A stretch of 64,000 nt of DNA, taken from Chionis minor. Taxonomy: Eukaryota; Chordata; Aves; Charadriiformes; Chionididae. The stretch lies in contig VZSF01001886.1 in NCBI GenBank assembly GCA_013398295.1, positions 371,816-435,815 of the forward strand. The letters are read 5' to 3'. The notes under the pieces are model-generated. The model was not told the DNA's origin. It saw nothing but the letters and a program-made list of their open reading frames with translations, and ran no database searches. A program made the position numbers and the translations under genes. Shown here in pieces: positions 39,901-54,900 of this stretch; the stretch's first letter is position 1, and every line of letters begins with the position of its first letter.

Positions 39901-42900
39901 AAGGACTCCAACAGCAACTACGAGTGGAATCAGAGCAACTTTGACTCCTACAGTTTTAGCACCTCGCTTGCCTCAGCCACCTCAGAATCCAACTAACATT
40001 CAGAATTTTCAGTTACCACCAGGTAAGAAAGAGGATCGAAGGGTTTTATTTTGGAAGTGTATTTCTTGCAGGAAGGAAGGTATCCAAATAAGGTTTCTTG
40101 CTGTTTACTTGTGAATTGTGGAAAAGGCACTACGTTTAACAATGAGAATCGTCTGGTTTTGAGTAGTAGAATATTAGCGTTCCACTGCTTAGCGTGTGAT
40201 TTTTGGGTCATCAAAAAGTCTTTCCAGCTGTAATAATTTGAAAATAATTCTGCCTGGCATCTTTGTTACAATGTGAGTGTAGATGAAGCTGCAAACTGCC
40301 AAAGCGTGACAATGGGATATTATCAAGTGAAATGTTGCTATTTCATTTTCACGTAAGGTGTTTTGACTTTCAAGGCAGTTTTGTCAGTAGTTCGTATAAC
40401 CTCCGCGTGCTGTTCGGTTCCCTCTCTGTCCCTGCACGCCCCCAGTACCACAGAGCTCTCGTGAATGGGGAAGCAGCAGATACAACACAAGACAACTACC
40501 TTCTTTTGCTTTAAATACCTTCAAAGTCTGACTTGAAAACTCACGGATTTGGAGCTCATGATGATCTTTTTAGTCACTGGAGCTGTGATACAAAGGCAGT
40601 CTTCCTATGTCCTTACCTCACCCTGTTGTGTCTAGGGTTGCAGCTTTTGTAGTAGCTAGTCTCATGCTTAGTGCTGAGCATCTCTGGACAAGGAATCTAG
40701 ACCTGGACTCAGTGGGTGAGTAAAAAGCAGGATGAGAAGCATTTCTTTCCTCACAACTGTTTTGTCCCTTCTTAAATATCCTAGATTTGGAGATTTAAGG
40801 TTATATATTTGCTGTTACTTCGAATCAGGCTTGTACGCAGTTTCATTTTTAACTGAAAATACCTGTGTGAACCTACACATAGTTTCCTGTCTTTTTAATA
40901 ATGCATAGTAATAGCTGGGTTCTTACTATTCACTGTTTTCAGGGCAGTATACAAAGAACAGCTAATTAAATTTTACTAGTAGTACCGAGCGAAATCGGTG
41001 GTGGTTGTGTATCATCTCTTTCAATTGGTCTTTGTAAAAAACGCATCTGTTGAAACTCCTGACCAGCCTTAAAGCAATGCACCTGTCATGTAAGGTAGAT
41101 CAGAAACCATACTCTGTTACTACGCACCGTCTTTTTGTGCAATACACTATTTATGGTATGTGATGCCATGTAGTTTGATGAAGTCTGACAGACATTCTGT
41201 GTGTCTTAAGTTCTAACTGGCATAAATAGTCCTCATTTTTTTTTTTTTTTGTGTAGAAGCTCATTTCCTATATGAGTAATTTGAATGACACACATTGCTA
41301 ATTTAAAAAAATAGCAGTAAAACTCAGACCTTGAAATCCCAGTGCTTAATTTGAAGCTTGCAAATTGATAGGCTGGAAAAGCCTTACTTATTTATTTGTT
41401 GCCACAGTATATCAAAGGATTTTTCAGGTTGACAGTCTATTGCCATGTGTACCTACGTTTTCACTAATACTGTGTTATAAACCTGATTATGGGAAAAATG
41501 CTGCTGTTGAGTCCAGTGGGACCTTTTTTCCAGGCAGCTCGTGTTTTCAAACTGCCGTAGCATACTGAAATGTGGTGCTCTGAAAAGCAACGGTGCCAGT
41601 CCTTAAGCATAATTGGACCATAAATTGCTCCTTTGGAGGTCTCAATAGATCAAAGTAAAACAATATAGGTTCTAAACACTTGAGGTTTTTTATTAAGCGC
41701 TTTTCTTGTCTATCTTACACTTTAAAAATATTTCAAAAGAATAGCACGACTCTTCAAATAAGCAAGTGTACGTGACTGAATGCATAGAAATTGGAAATTG
41801 GGCTCTTGTGTCTTAAGTCTAAGACAGACTTAATATTGGAAAGGATTTTTTTTTTAGTGGAATGGAGTTTTATTTTTTGAAATTGCTTTGGTTTACATTT
41901 TTATACCTTGCGGAAGGAGCCAACTTTGAAGATGTTTTGCCTGAAGCATTTCTCACAGAACGCTTAAGGACTGGTGGATGTTGAGCCCTTGCAAACATCT
42001 CACAGGTGCAGGAGGGCGAAGCACCTCTGAAAGCGTAGCCACGTGCGGCGGCTTTACTCGAGTGGAGTGCAGACACCTTCAGCGTGACAGGAGAAGAGGT
42101 GCCCGTGCTTTTGAAATTGGAGTTCAAATTACAGCATCATAGGCCAGATCTTTAAAGGCAGTTTGGTGGTATGAAGCTGCACCTGCACTGCTTGTGTGCT
42201 GTGCATCTGCTGCATGCGCCAAATTTGCGTCCACAAGTTTATGTTTTTAAAAGACTTAGTAAGAATTAGTGCAGGAGGTAGCTTGAGATCATACACTGCC
42301 CACGTCGCTTTTTACACCAAGATTTACAAACACATGGAAAGAAAATTCTTATGGAAGGTTTGACCAATAAGCAGCGTGTGTTGTATAGTTATTTTCTTAC
42401 CCTGAATTACTGTTTCTAGCTCTCCAAAATACAGTTACAGTTTCACATGTATGGAAAGCAGAATATAAAATGTCACTAACTGTTATTAACCTGGGACTAG
42501 AAAATTAGAAACCTTAAAAGGTTTCAAATGTTCTCTTATATAGAGCATGTGGAAAATAGCTTGATCAACCCTCTTTAAAATGTATTACTTTTAGAATAAT
42601 GCTTTGTATTGCAACAGACATCAACAGATGAAATTAGAGGCGTTTGAAGAGCTAACGGGCCATAGTTACTGTGACCCTACTGGGTTCTGGTGTATTGCTT
42701 CTCAAAGAAACTGGGCTATTCAGAGCCTCTGTGCATTAATAACGGTTTTCCACTGCTGACATCTTTGAGGAAGAGGACTATTGCGCTTAGTCTTTTCTTC
42801 AGGAGCCTGTGTTTGGAACTTTGTGGTCCAGTTGGACAGATATGGGCATTGAAGGTCCAAAAATAACCTTACTTGTATCTTCTTAGCAGAGATGTGAAAA

Positions 42901-45900
42901 TATTGTCCAGTAATTTTCTAGGGGGCGGGAACACAAGTTTCTCTTTCTACAATGTGTCATCTTTTGAAACTGACTGAAAATAAATTGTATTCATGCTTCA
43001 GTTCTTTGTTTTGGAGTAGTTCAAGCAATAATATGAAATGTGTTGCGTACAATAATATGGTAAGAGGTAGGAAAACTGATGAGTTTGTTAAAGAATTAAG
43101 TCAGTGTTCTGCTCTTACGGATGCTCAGAAATGTCTGCAGAACACTGTAACTGAAATTATGCCCTAGGATTAACCTTTTGCAATGTGAGAGTTTGTGAAG
43201 TGTTTAGAGGTCATCGCTGACGCATGGTAGAATCATCTTGTAAAGTGGCAAAACTTGTGCACTTCAAAATTGCTTTTCAAAATGCTGTCTTCTCCAGCAA
43301 TGCTATAACGCAATTTCAAAACCATTGTCTATGAGCTTATGCTAACTTTAACAGTATTGTCAACTTGAGGGTTCAAAGATTTCGTTTCTGTTCTTGCAGA
43401 TGCTTTATGTAGTTACTCTCTTGTGCTTTATTTTTATGTACAAGCATCTCATAATAAGCTTTTAAGGTGCCTGCTTAAACAAAGGAGCAGATTGGAGCGA
43501 GTGCTGTAGTTGTACAGTAAGAACAGTGTGGAGCTGGTAGGTCTGGACAGTTTTCCCTACTAGCTTAGGTGAAACTGAAATCTAGAAACCTTCGCTTCTC
43601 CCGTCCCTCACTTAACGTTCACTCAGGAGGTAAAAGAAAATACTTATGAAAATGTGATAGGTTGATCCTAAAGACTAACTTTTTTTTTCCCCTCGAAGAA
43701 ACAAGATTCTGTGCCACTCAGTCCTGTTTGAAGGTAGCAGATAGTAGATGTTGTCTTCAGAGTTTATGTAATTTTTTTACTTCTGCGATCATGACCAATA
43801 TTCTCCTTAGCGGTCGGTAATGCAGTTGTGCAGCTGTAGTAAAAGTGCTATCGCAGATTTGGTTCATTTGTATCTAATAATAAAACTTCTTTATTACTTT
43901 AACAAAACTCAGTTGGATCTACCAGTAGCTGATGATAGGGGTTGAGAGTAGACTTCTTCATCGCTTTCCTTCTGGAGATCTCTCATGTGCCATTTGTGTG
44001 GTGACTACAAGATGGGTCATTTCCCAACTGTGAAACTGGTGGGGCTCCTTTGAAAATGGAACGTTCTGGAGTCTGGAACAGTACTAGTGCAAACAACCTC
44101 TATAGCTGGTTTAAACTTATCGTTGATGCTTTTTAGAAGTAAAGGGTACCTGGAAGAACATGGGTGCTACACACCTGCAGCCCCTGGAGGATGGACTACA
44201 TCTATTTGCATGTTCAAGGTTTTCTTCACAGCCCTTAGAGCCACTTGGTTGTAAATGGAAGCTCACGTTTTGTAGAAACTGATGATTTTTAGCATGGGTT
44301 AGCTATCCAAGAAGAATTCTAACTTAGGCCTTAATTATAGTGGCTTTAGGATCAGAAAACTACCTGAACGCATGGTTGATTTAAAGCAGGGGTTCAGGTC
44401 CTTTTGACAGGAGCAGTCATACTTTTTGGAGTTGGAGTCACTGAAAAATAACTGCCGCAGGAGTAGTTTGGTTTCCTTCAGTAAGGATTTAGGGTGCTAG
44501 GCTGTCGGGTAAAAGAGAGCAGACAGAAAAAGGAGAAAAGGTGGCAGGGAAGAATCAGTCAATCTTTTCATTGTAAAACAATTTGGGGTTTTTTTCATAC
44601 TGAGTGTGGCATTCTTTGGATTACTTTATACTTGAAACACGTACCCCAGAAGGGTTTAAAGTAACTAGCAATATAAATAGGTGAGGAAATCTACAGACTT
44701 CCATAATACAAGAAATATGGAAAGGAACAGAAGAAATACTATGAAGTAGTGCAATGTAGTTGTTTCTATTTCTCGCTCACTAGCAAGCGAGTTCAAACAT
44801 ATCCTGGTTATAGTTTCCCTGTATGTTGCATGTGCTGCCAATATTATGCCTGTTAACTGTGTTGGCATGGCTGTATTTTGTTAAAAATAATGTCTGTAAT
44901 GCACAATGATAATAGGAGGCTTCTTATAGCGTGTTTTACTTTCAAAGCATTTTACAAAACTTAATCCTTACAACATGCCTGTGTGGTTGGTAAATAAAGT
45001 AGTATGAACTCCGTTTCAGAGCTGGGGGAAAGAGCGAGTTAGAGAAGTTCTGACTTGCCCAAGGCCATGAGGGAATCGATATTTTGCCAAGATTAGAGCT
45101 TGGGAGTCCTATACTTGGCACATAAAGTGGTATCTGTCTTTCTGAAAGATAACTGTGGATCCCTTCTGCAGAACTCTTCTGGGTGAGGGGTGGATTTTAT
45201 GTTCAAATCATGCATCAGCAAAAGGAACATTCTGCTTTATTTGAAATCTGCTACATCAGATCTGCCATATGTTGCCAGACTGAAAGTTGTGTTTGTTCTT
45301 ATTGCAACTTTCATAATTGAGGAATCCTGCATGTCTAGCTCTGTACCCCAAAGACTCCGAGAGCTGTGCGATAGGATGTTTGATTTTTTTTTCTTGTTAA
45401 AATGAGTGTCATGAGGCAAACCAATGCCTCGGATTGCACATCTGATAAGGGCGTTTCTTTAAGTGATGGGATCTAATGGGTATATAATTGTGATTCCGTT
45501 AAGCTATGGAGGCTATTAACTTTGACTACGTATTCAGTTCTGTTGTGGAAAATACTGTTGTTTCCAACAGCCCTTGGAAGAGCATGTATGAATTTGTTTC
45601 ATATGCCTGTCTGCACTTCAAATTGTGGTCTTTCTGTTTTATTTGGGTATCACTAGGCTTATGATCGAGGTTGCTGGTAAGTGACCAGAAGCGAGTGATT
45701 TATTTCTTTTGAGCCATTTTGGGCTCTGCTACTCTACAAGTTCCGTGGTGTCTCTGTGTTCAGTGAGCTAAATGAGTCTTTCCATCTCTGGAAATCTGTG
45801 TGAGTTACTTCTAAAATGCAGTACCTTGGTTTGAGGACCACAAATTTGGATGCTGCCCAGGATTTGAATCACTTACCAACACAGGATGCTGCAGCAAAGT

Positions 45901-48900
45901 TAGCAATCTGAGATGAAAATGCAGCAGTTTTGGGCACTGATAAGACACAAATTACTAAGTATCTCAAACTGTCTTCAACTGAACTGTTTTGGTGTATGAA
46001 AACTCTTACTATTGTTTGTCTTCCCTGTTTTTGGAAATAATATGTAAATAGAATCCTAAAAAAATGTATGAAGTAGTTCAGGAATGCAGTCGAAAATACT
46101 GATATTATTAGCCTGAGTGGGTTTTAGCAAAGAGGAGATTGGCTTGTGGAAATCTTGCTTTCTGTTCTCATAAAAACTGTGTTACCAAGTACTAAGAGTC
46201 TGCTTGGTTGGAATTAGGCATAGGAGTCACTTAAGAACACAGCATGTTAAACTTTTTTTTGTTACTATATGCAGTTTTTGTCAGAAATACTTGAAATCAG
46301 CATTTTTACCTGAAAATAACTACTGTTGTCAGGATTGTTTTCTGTGTTGAAACTTTACGAATGTTTATAACTCCATTTATCTGTCTGAATCTGCTCCTTG
46401 AATCTGATGTCATTACTTGATGTTAAAAAAGAAGGCTTTTGCCAGGTGGAAGACAGTAGGTGTTAGCGAGTTTAACCTTTCTTATGTTAGGCATATTATC
46501 TCTTGTGATAGCAGATTTGAATAGGTAGCAGGATGAAAAAAAAAAATTTGAAAATTGTGCTTCTCGCAACTGAAGACAATGATAGAAGGGAATTTTTAGT
46601 GGTACTTAGTAGACAGCTGTTTCAGTTGTGTTATAAACTGTAAAGCTGTACACAAAGGAAGGCCAAACTCTAGAGAGAATGTGTGGTGCTCACAAGTTAC
46701 AAAGGGCTTTTTCTGTGCGCAGCCACAGGGATGTTCCTGTGTACAAATAGTTGTGTGATGTGTGAACGTTGCCGAAGTTTCCTGGTGCCCTTCTGGGTCT
46801 GGAGCCTCCGTACGTCTGTCCCTTTGACAGGCTGCGCACGCTTGTTTCACAGACACGGTGGCTGTGGGGATATTTAGGCTTTGGGTTTGTGTTGTTATAG
46901 GTTGTTAATGCATTAACTTGAATTTGTTTTGAAACTAATTATGGTCTTGCCTAAATGCAAGCAGTTGTAGTGTATTTGTACTGATTCAGGTTGCCTGAAA
47001 GTTGTAAAACCTTTCTTGTCTGGGTACGGTTTGGTGGTATCAGCACTCTTGCATACTGCTTCCTCATAAGAGAAGGAAAATAGCTTGTACAATAAATATC
47101 TCTTACAACAAAATGGTTGTGTCCACTCTGGTGACTGTACCCCTGAATTATTGTGGCAAAATGGTCCCATTTCCAGCTCAAATGTTGAGAGAAACATAAA
47201 AACTGTGCACAGGCCAGGCTATAATTAAACAGGTGTAAAGACTTGGGTGGTCACCCATATTTCAGATCAGATGAGGCTTTTTGTTTTTTCATTGAGACTG
47301 TGGACACCTGAATAGACCAAATGATTTTTTTTATTTATTATTTTTAATTTTTATATCAAATAACCTTTTTTGGCAATTTTACCTCAGTTTAATCTGAAAA
47401 CTTTTACTCTGTTTCTATTCTGTGGTAATTTCCTTCCAGAAATGCTGGTTGTCTTCTGGAGGTACGGGTGTCTCAAGGAACTGAGAGCCAAGTTTTTACC
47501 ACCATGCTGTCTTGGAGTAATTTTCTTCAGTTATCTTTAGTGTTGTACTTAATGTAAACTGCAGTAATTGTCCTTGAAGCCTTGTTTATGCCTTTAACTA
47601 AGGGGTTTTTTTAAATACAGAGTATTTTTTGGTGAGAACAAAACCTTGATTATCATCACTATATAATGGTATAGATTAGCAATAATCAAGAAAGAGGTGC
47701 TAATCACAAGGACTTGATAGAGCTGTGTTCTGTTTCTGCAGGGAGATCTGTATAGGCAGTTCAGCACCTCAGCAGAGCTGTCGTAAGGTGTTGTACAAAC
47801 GAAGATAATCTTTGGCTCTGTAACTGTTGTCAGGCTAGAAATAACATTTTAAAAAGATGAGTTTCTGTACCTGTATTACCAGTGATCAGAAAGTTACACT
47901 TTGAACATAAAAGGCTGATTCTCAGCAAAGTGCATAAATAGGTTATAAATCCTTTTACCCAGGGACAGTCCTTTTATTGTGTATTTGTACAGGGTTTAGT
48001 GCAGGGTTCGACTCAGTTGCCAAGCTCTTTCTGTGGGATTTGGAAAAGTATATTGATAAAAATTAAGTAACTTCTTGTCAGTGTAGAACTCCATTTATAA
48101 ATTAGAACTGTAGATTACGAATGGTGTTCCATCTTTTAATTTTGATGCTTTTTTCCTTAAAATGCATTACTAAAATATTTTTTTTTTCAGTAACACATTG
48201 TAACCAGTACCTAGGCAACTGGTACCATAAAATTTGAATCAGTGCGTAGTAGCATTCTGCATGGCTAGCACGACTGTTCTAAGATTTGTATAGAATCAAA
48301 TAAGTCTCTCCAGTAAAAATGGCCTAACCTCTCGTTATAACTTGATGAACATTTGCTTCTGAGAGTAGCTGCACTGTTAACGGCCATCACCATGCTTTTG
48401 TACGGAATAAAGCACGTGCTGGGTAGACTCTGTACAGACAAGCAGTATAGATTTGGTTGAAAAACGTGCGCTCTAGATATCGGAGCATAAAGAAAAGCAA
48501 AGCAGCGAGGTGTGGTGCCATGCTCTAGTCTTTCTTCAGTGGCACGAGGGGGCAGCAAGGCTGTGGTAGGCTGTCTTCACACCTCCCCTCAGTTTATTAT
48601 TAATCAAATGTTTCTCTAAGGGAGGGTGAGACTTAGTGTGTCTCTCAGAGCCTAATGACACCGGGTGCATTGAGCGCGAGCGGTGGTGCGGCGAGTGGGA
48701 CCAGTTGTGCTCATGTGAGTCACAAGTACCAACTCCAGGGAGCAGCACTGAGGAATTGCAGCACCTGTGGTGAAAGAGTCGGCGGAGGTGGCCAGAAGAG
48801 TGTTTGCTGAAGGATCAGTGGAGGAGATTGGAAGAAGAGAGCTGGAGCAGGAAGGCTGAGAATGGCTAAACTGTGCAGAAGTTTATAGAAAAGCATGACG

Positions 48901-51900
48901 AGCTGCTAGTTTTTAATAAACATGTATGTGGTCATGTTTGCAGTAGTATTGAGGGTGGACTGGAAGACGAGGCAAGTGTTCATGCCATGAACTTCAACCT
49001 CTTACTTCCTTTCATTTCTTCCTTTTTTCCAACGTATCATTTGGTTTTCTTTCCTTCCCTCTCCTCTGTGGGGGAGGGGGAGAGAAGGCACTAATTATTT
49101 ATAAGTGTTAGTCATACCCAGTCATTAAGCTTAGTCATTACTCAGGACTGTGCATTTGATGGTTAGTAAAAATCAAAACTAGACTTGATTTTGTTTAAAA
49201 GCTCTCTGCATTCAAGCTTACAGGTGTGAAAATACTTTTATTTCTGTGTTCAGACTAACTGAAAGAGCAGTGCTACTTAATAAATGTTGCCACCGGCCAA
49301 ATGACGTGTAATATCATGTCCACGGTGGTAGTTTGTATTTGAGGCGTAGTGTTTGGCACGTTCTCAAAGAAGAATAACTTCTGTATCGGCAGTGAGAGAG
49401 TTGTAAAATTGCAGGCTGTTTCTGCAGAGGAGGAGTTGAAGGGAACGTTTCCACTGAGGCTGCCCTGGGTCGCTGTCAGTCGGTGGAATTGTCTAACGTC
49501 AGGGCTCTGCAGCTCCCGGTGCAAAGGTGGCATCGGCAAAGGGTTTTGTCACTGCTGAAATTCCAAAGGGTATATACCTGGAGTAGGGCATTCACAGTGG
49601 GGACAGATTTAAGGAATGTGTTTTTTATGGGTTTTCATGTACTTAGTTGTTTTGGGGTATTGCTTTTTGAAGGAAGATAACATGGATTTAATGCATTACT
49701 CCTCGTTAAGTATTAGTGTGCAGACTGTGATAAGCGCAAAGTAGCTTGCCCGTTCCCATTTCATCCGGTGCTTGAACAGCACTGGTCTCGGGATGCCTTG
49801 GTGAAAACAAGCTGCCAGAAATGGAGACTAGTTGAGTGTTAAAGTCTTCAATCTAGAACAAGTCAAAAGAATTAGTGACACTTTATTTTGTGTCTTCCTT
49901 TCTCAAAAACAAATCTGATTTTGGTATAACTGCATTATTGTTTGATGTAAGTATATTGAAATTAATGGCAGAGCTAAATCTGAATCACTTTCAGATCAAT
50001 AATTAAAGTAATTGGTTTAGCTCTTGATAGTTTTTTTTCTTAGTTTTTTCTCCATCAGACTAAAGACAGATTTGTGTGATGATTGGGTTGCAGTTTAACA
50101 GAGGACACCTATGTTTTGGCTTTGTGTGCTTGGCTAGAAAGGAATCTTAACACGCTTTCAAGGAATACAGCTTTCCAGAAAATTCAGAATAGTTTCAAAT
50201 TGCAATGTTGTTGAAGCGTTCGTCAATTGTTGCTACATAAAATGACATGTTTCCCAGAACACTTCTTGCACAACTTTTCAGCTGAGCAGGTAAGACTTTT
50301 TCCATATGGGATCACTGTCAAATATGGTGGCTTTTTGGCACTCCAGCATGACATTATTGCTTTAATTATATTCTTAAAAGACTTGTGAATCGGTACTTTA
50401 CAAATGATTCACTTCACTTTTTACACAGTACTGTTGAGTTCTGTAGTCTGAAACTGAATTCTTGCATAGTAAGAGTAAGCAAAAGCTTTCACTATGAAGT
50501 TGAGTCTCTTGACTCTCTTTAGTAAGAAAAAACAAAGCAATTTTTCATAATGTAAACTTGTGTGCTTGGTCTGTATAAAATACTACTTCTGTGCACTGCA
50601 GTCAGGAGTCTTGATGACTTTTGAGAATGTCTCTTTCATCTATGTTGGCATAATTGTAAATCAGCTGTTGAAGAATTAGTATTTCACAGGCCGTAACCAT
50701 TAGTTGTGATCGGTGTGCGCAGATTGGGCACGTGGGGAGAGTGATGATAAGCAAATGAAGAGGGTTGCTGTAGTAAGCTAACGCTGTACCAAAACTTTTA
50801 GGCATTGTGTCTGGGTAAAATTTGACTTGAATCCAGCATGACTTGAGTTGAAAAGTGAGTGATAAGCCTTTGTAGCTCTGTAGTAAGTTCTTGTCCAAAA
50901 CTCGGTGCCGTGCCAGTCTTCACTCCGGTGTAAAGCTTAGTGCCTGTCAGGAGAGACTCCAAGTGCTTTGCGTTAGAGGTCTCTGAAGCAACACGCCGCA
51001 GTTGTGCTTTTTCATGCCAGGCTGTAGCTCACCTTAAGCACAACAGGTGCTGAACGTTAAACAGGCGCCTTTCAGATGTGTTCGGTGTAGCGTGTGCTGT
51101 GCGCTCACAACACAACTGCGTGCAAACCTGCAGCTTTCATTGCTTTCGGGTGCCCGTTACTCTGCCACGAGACAGGAGGGGAGCTGTGGGGTACCTCAGG
51201 TTGCCCCGCTGCACCTGACAGCTCTGCCACCGCCCCACGCTTTGGTGGCCTGGAGACCTGCACCTTGGCGGGGACCGTGTCTGCAAACAACCCGTGTTTG
51301 TACAGGCTGACCTCACGCGTGCCAGCGCGGTGCCAGCGCCTCTGGAGCAGGTGAAGTCACAGCAGCGGGTTCAGTTTTAGCTTGCTGGTTTGCAGGAGCC
51401 GATGCCTGCACTGCGTAGGCTTCTCCGTAAGCGCTATGGTTGTCCTTGCGGCGCTAGGATGCCTTTATAGAAGTGACAAACCAACTGCATTTGTTGATGA
51501 AACTCAAGAGCCTGGATCACTGATGGTGTCAAAGCCTTTGGCAAGGAAGTTCAAGTACAAGCGTTCACTGGATTTGTTGTACAGCTCGCGTCATCTGAGG
51601 TTCTAAGCACCTAAACTAAGATAGTGCATCTAATGTGGTGGTGCATAGCCCTCATCAGGTCCAAAATCATGTTTTCTGTAACACCTAATCATCAGTTGTG
51701 TTGCTGCTTAAAGTTCTGTGCTATTCATCTTAACTTGCAATCACTGTTTCTCCTGAGACAATGTATAGATTGTCCTTCATGAGCTACTACACGCCTGCTG
51801 GTTTATTACAGATGCTCTTCTTTGGCCTATGTAAATAATTCTAAATCTGCTAAAAATTGTCTTGTGTTAGGGAAGATTCCCTTAATTACTCAGATTTTCA

Positions 51901-54900
51901 TGGAGCTTCAGTGGACAAGCAGACTTTGATAGGTTCTTCCTCCTTTTCCTGTCCTTTCCTTCCTGTAGAGTGAGAACTTTTCCAGGCAGCTTAGTTACCA
52001 GAAGAGGAGGAATGGTGGATTGTTGGGCAGCGTTGATACCTGTCACAGCTTATTTCCTTTTCTGCAGTAAGGGACCCTGCCATACGTATCGCTTCTGCTG
52101 AAAGCTCTTCTGTTGCTTGTATAGGCAGCTATCCTTTTCTCCAGCTGGCTCTCCTGTATATTAGCTTTTTTTGTATTGGGAAAATCTTAGAAACTTCATC
52201 CTTTTAGAAAGGTTTTGTCATTCCAGGGGCTCTGTATAGCCTCATCCAATCATCTATAGAGCATTGACTCATCCCCTTTGCTTCGTATGGGTTTTGTGGT
52301 GTGTATGATACCAACTTGCATAACCTTTCAGGCACTTGCTTTCCTTTTTGTTGCAACAGAATCACTTCTGACAATACAGAAGAGATACTATTATAGAGCT
52401 TTCTTCTGCTAATATGGCACAGCCTGCTTGTGATTACCATCTGATTATTTTTGCCATGTCAAATCTTTGCAGCATCTTGCCACAAATGAATATGTGCTTG
52501 AGAGCTTAAGGCACAAACCGTTTTGATGTTGAGATAACCCCTTAGTGAACTTTCCTGGCGAATGTAGTTAGGATTTGAGGCTTTGTCAGATGTTGGTGGA
52601 CTTTATGATCAATAACCCTCTTTTCTAGAGGTGTTTGTAAGGACTTTGCTTTCCCACACCGGAAGCATCAATCCTCTAGTTATTCTGTCAGGCTTGGACG
52701 TTCTTTCTGAACATCAGCATGTGTGTGTATTGAAGGTGATTCCGTGCTGCCTAACAGTTCTCGCTGACCCAAACTTTTTTTTCCTCTGGAAATAAAGTCG
52801 AGTTACTTTTTTCCTTTAAGAAGAGAAGTTCCTCAGGAGACTGAAAAGAGATTCTCCATGGTATTCTCCGTGCAATTTCAAGATCACACATCCATTAATT
52901 CTTCTGTCGTGTCTCAGCTACTAAAAAACCCCCCAAACTTACTGAAGGTCTAGGTTCTTTAGTAATGGGTCTGACTTGATCTGGATTGGACTGTGAGCTA
53001 CATCGTGGGTGATGAGCAAAATCCGTAAACTTGGACCTGTCTGTTCTTCTGTTCAGTATTTGCCTCAGAAAGAGAGATGTTGTCAGTTGGGAGCCGATAG
53101 GATACTTTCCTATTTCCTTGTGTATTTCCCGAGGACAATCATCTGACGATGCCTGCTATACCTGCAGAAAACTTCAACACTGGCATTGGGAAGTCCAGCT
53201 CCTATAAATGTTGTTAATCTAGATTTACCAGCAAAAACTGGCAACAAAACAGGAAACTCTTTTGGTTTGGGTTTTTTGGATGTAGAGGTTCTCTAGCAAG
53301 AAAGCTGTATGTCCCAGGAGTTACACAGATAATCAGAGTGGTCTGCAAAGGCTACAAAATATTTTTTTATTCTTATTCCTTCATTATTCTGATAATTTTT
53401 TTTTCCTTTAGTCTGCTAAGCCAAGCTGTGTTTCAGAGAAAGAAGAGGAAGACATTAGAAAAAAGCCTGGTTTGTGTTTTTCTGACATGTCATATGGCCA
53501 GAGGTCTTCACTTTTTATTCTAGTGCATGATTTTGCAAGTTTTATTAATTTAAAGAAAAAAAAAAAAACCGCAAAAAACAACCCACAAAAAAACAACCCC
53601 AACACCCAAAGCACAACACTTTGTAAATGGAAGTGCTATTAGCAAATGGAAATACAAATAGCAAGAGGCAAAGACGGCACAGTGTAGATTCATGCAGCTG
53701 CATCGTATAATAATGAACTTCTCCATCCAACCACTCTTGAAAACAGGAGGGATTTGGGAAGGTCTCCACAACAACAACAGACGAGGTGACCGTTGTACCA
53801 GTCAGGAGGACAAGTCTTTTTCGCATAAGGAGCAATCCAACTGAATTTGGTTAATCCTGCATTTGGAGCTGTGATGAATTGTTTAATTCAAACTAAAATA
53901 TGAGCCTCTTTCAGGATTCTGTTAAGCCTCCAACTTCTAACAAAAATAGTCATTAATTTTAATTTTAATTAGTTTTTTAATGAGACAGTTGGAAAGAATG
54001 CTTGAATGTTTGCATTTTTAATAGTGAATATGATTTTAGAATACACATGATCTGACTTTCTAGGAAAAAGAAGGCAGAGAGAAATTTAAAATGGCCAAGT
54101 TCTGTTGTCACTTTTTTCTAATTGAACATTTCCAGTCATCTTTATTAGCTGTTTGGTCTCAAATAGCAGTTCAGCCATTTGTGGAACAAAAACCTGGGTC
54201 GTAAACTTGGAAAGATATTTTTTGTCCTCGCTTCAAATATGCTGCTGAATTTAATTAGAGAAGCGAGGTGCCGTGGCACAGTTCTAGCTGTCTTCTAGTA
54301 CCTGGTAGTCATTTCTAGTCTGGTTCATACAGCATTTGCACCCTTATGCATTGGAGTTTCAGATTATGATACTTATCTGTATTTAAATATGTAAAATATA
54401 AGTTTTGGAACATAAAAGAAAGAAATGTTTTTTTCCTACACAAGTGGCCATCAGCCCTTCCTTTTTTCTGTTGCAAGGAATGAATCAACTGAAAGATGGT
54501 TAATGTATGTATGGAGAGAGGGGGCTGTTACAGTCCTACAGTGACTTTGTTTAGAAGTCACACAGAAGTGAAATAAATGGGACTTTCTTTTTAATTCTTA
54601 ATCAAGTTAGCTCCAATGAGCTTCCTGAACTTCACTGAAAATCTACTTAGTGCCAGCTTGGGTATAGTTTTGGGTTAGTGAGTTTCTTTTTTAGCTAATT
54701 GAATTGGAAAAGAGTCTCTAGTTGGGCTGGGAGGCGGGGGGGGGGAGAGAAGCTGAGAGAGCAGCTCCTCTCTTTTTAAAGAATTCTCAGCAAGGCTGGA
54801 CAGTCAAAAATTACATGTCCACACGCTGGTGAATTTCTGCACAGAAATTTCAATAACCAAGTTCATCAGTGGTAGACCCTAACTTAAAGACGTGTTAGAA

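Noticed and set aside
41925..42000. RPS29-like reading (CxxCFRQ) in the possible retrocopy
   Set aside because: Only a short motif matches and stop codons interrupt the frame; not enough to name a parent gene.
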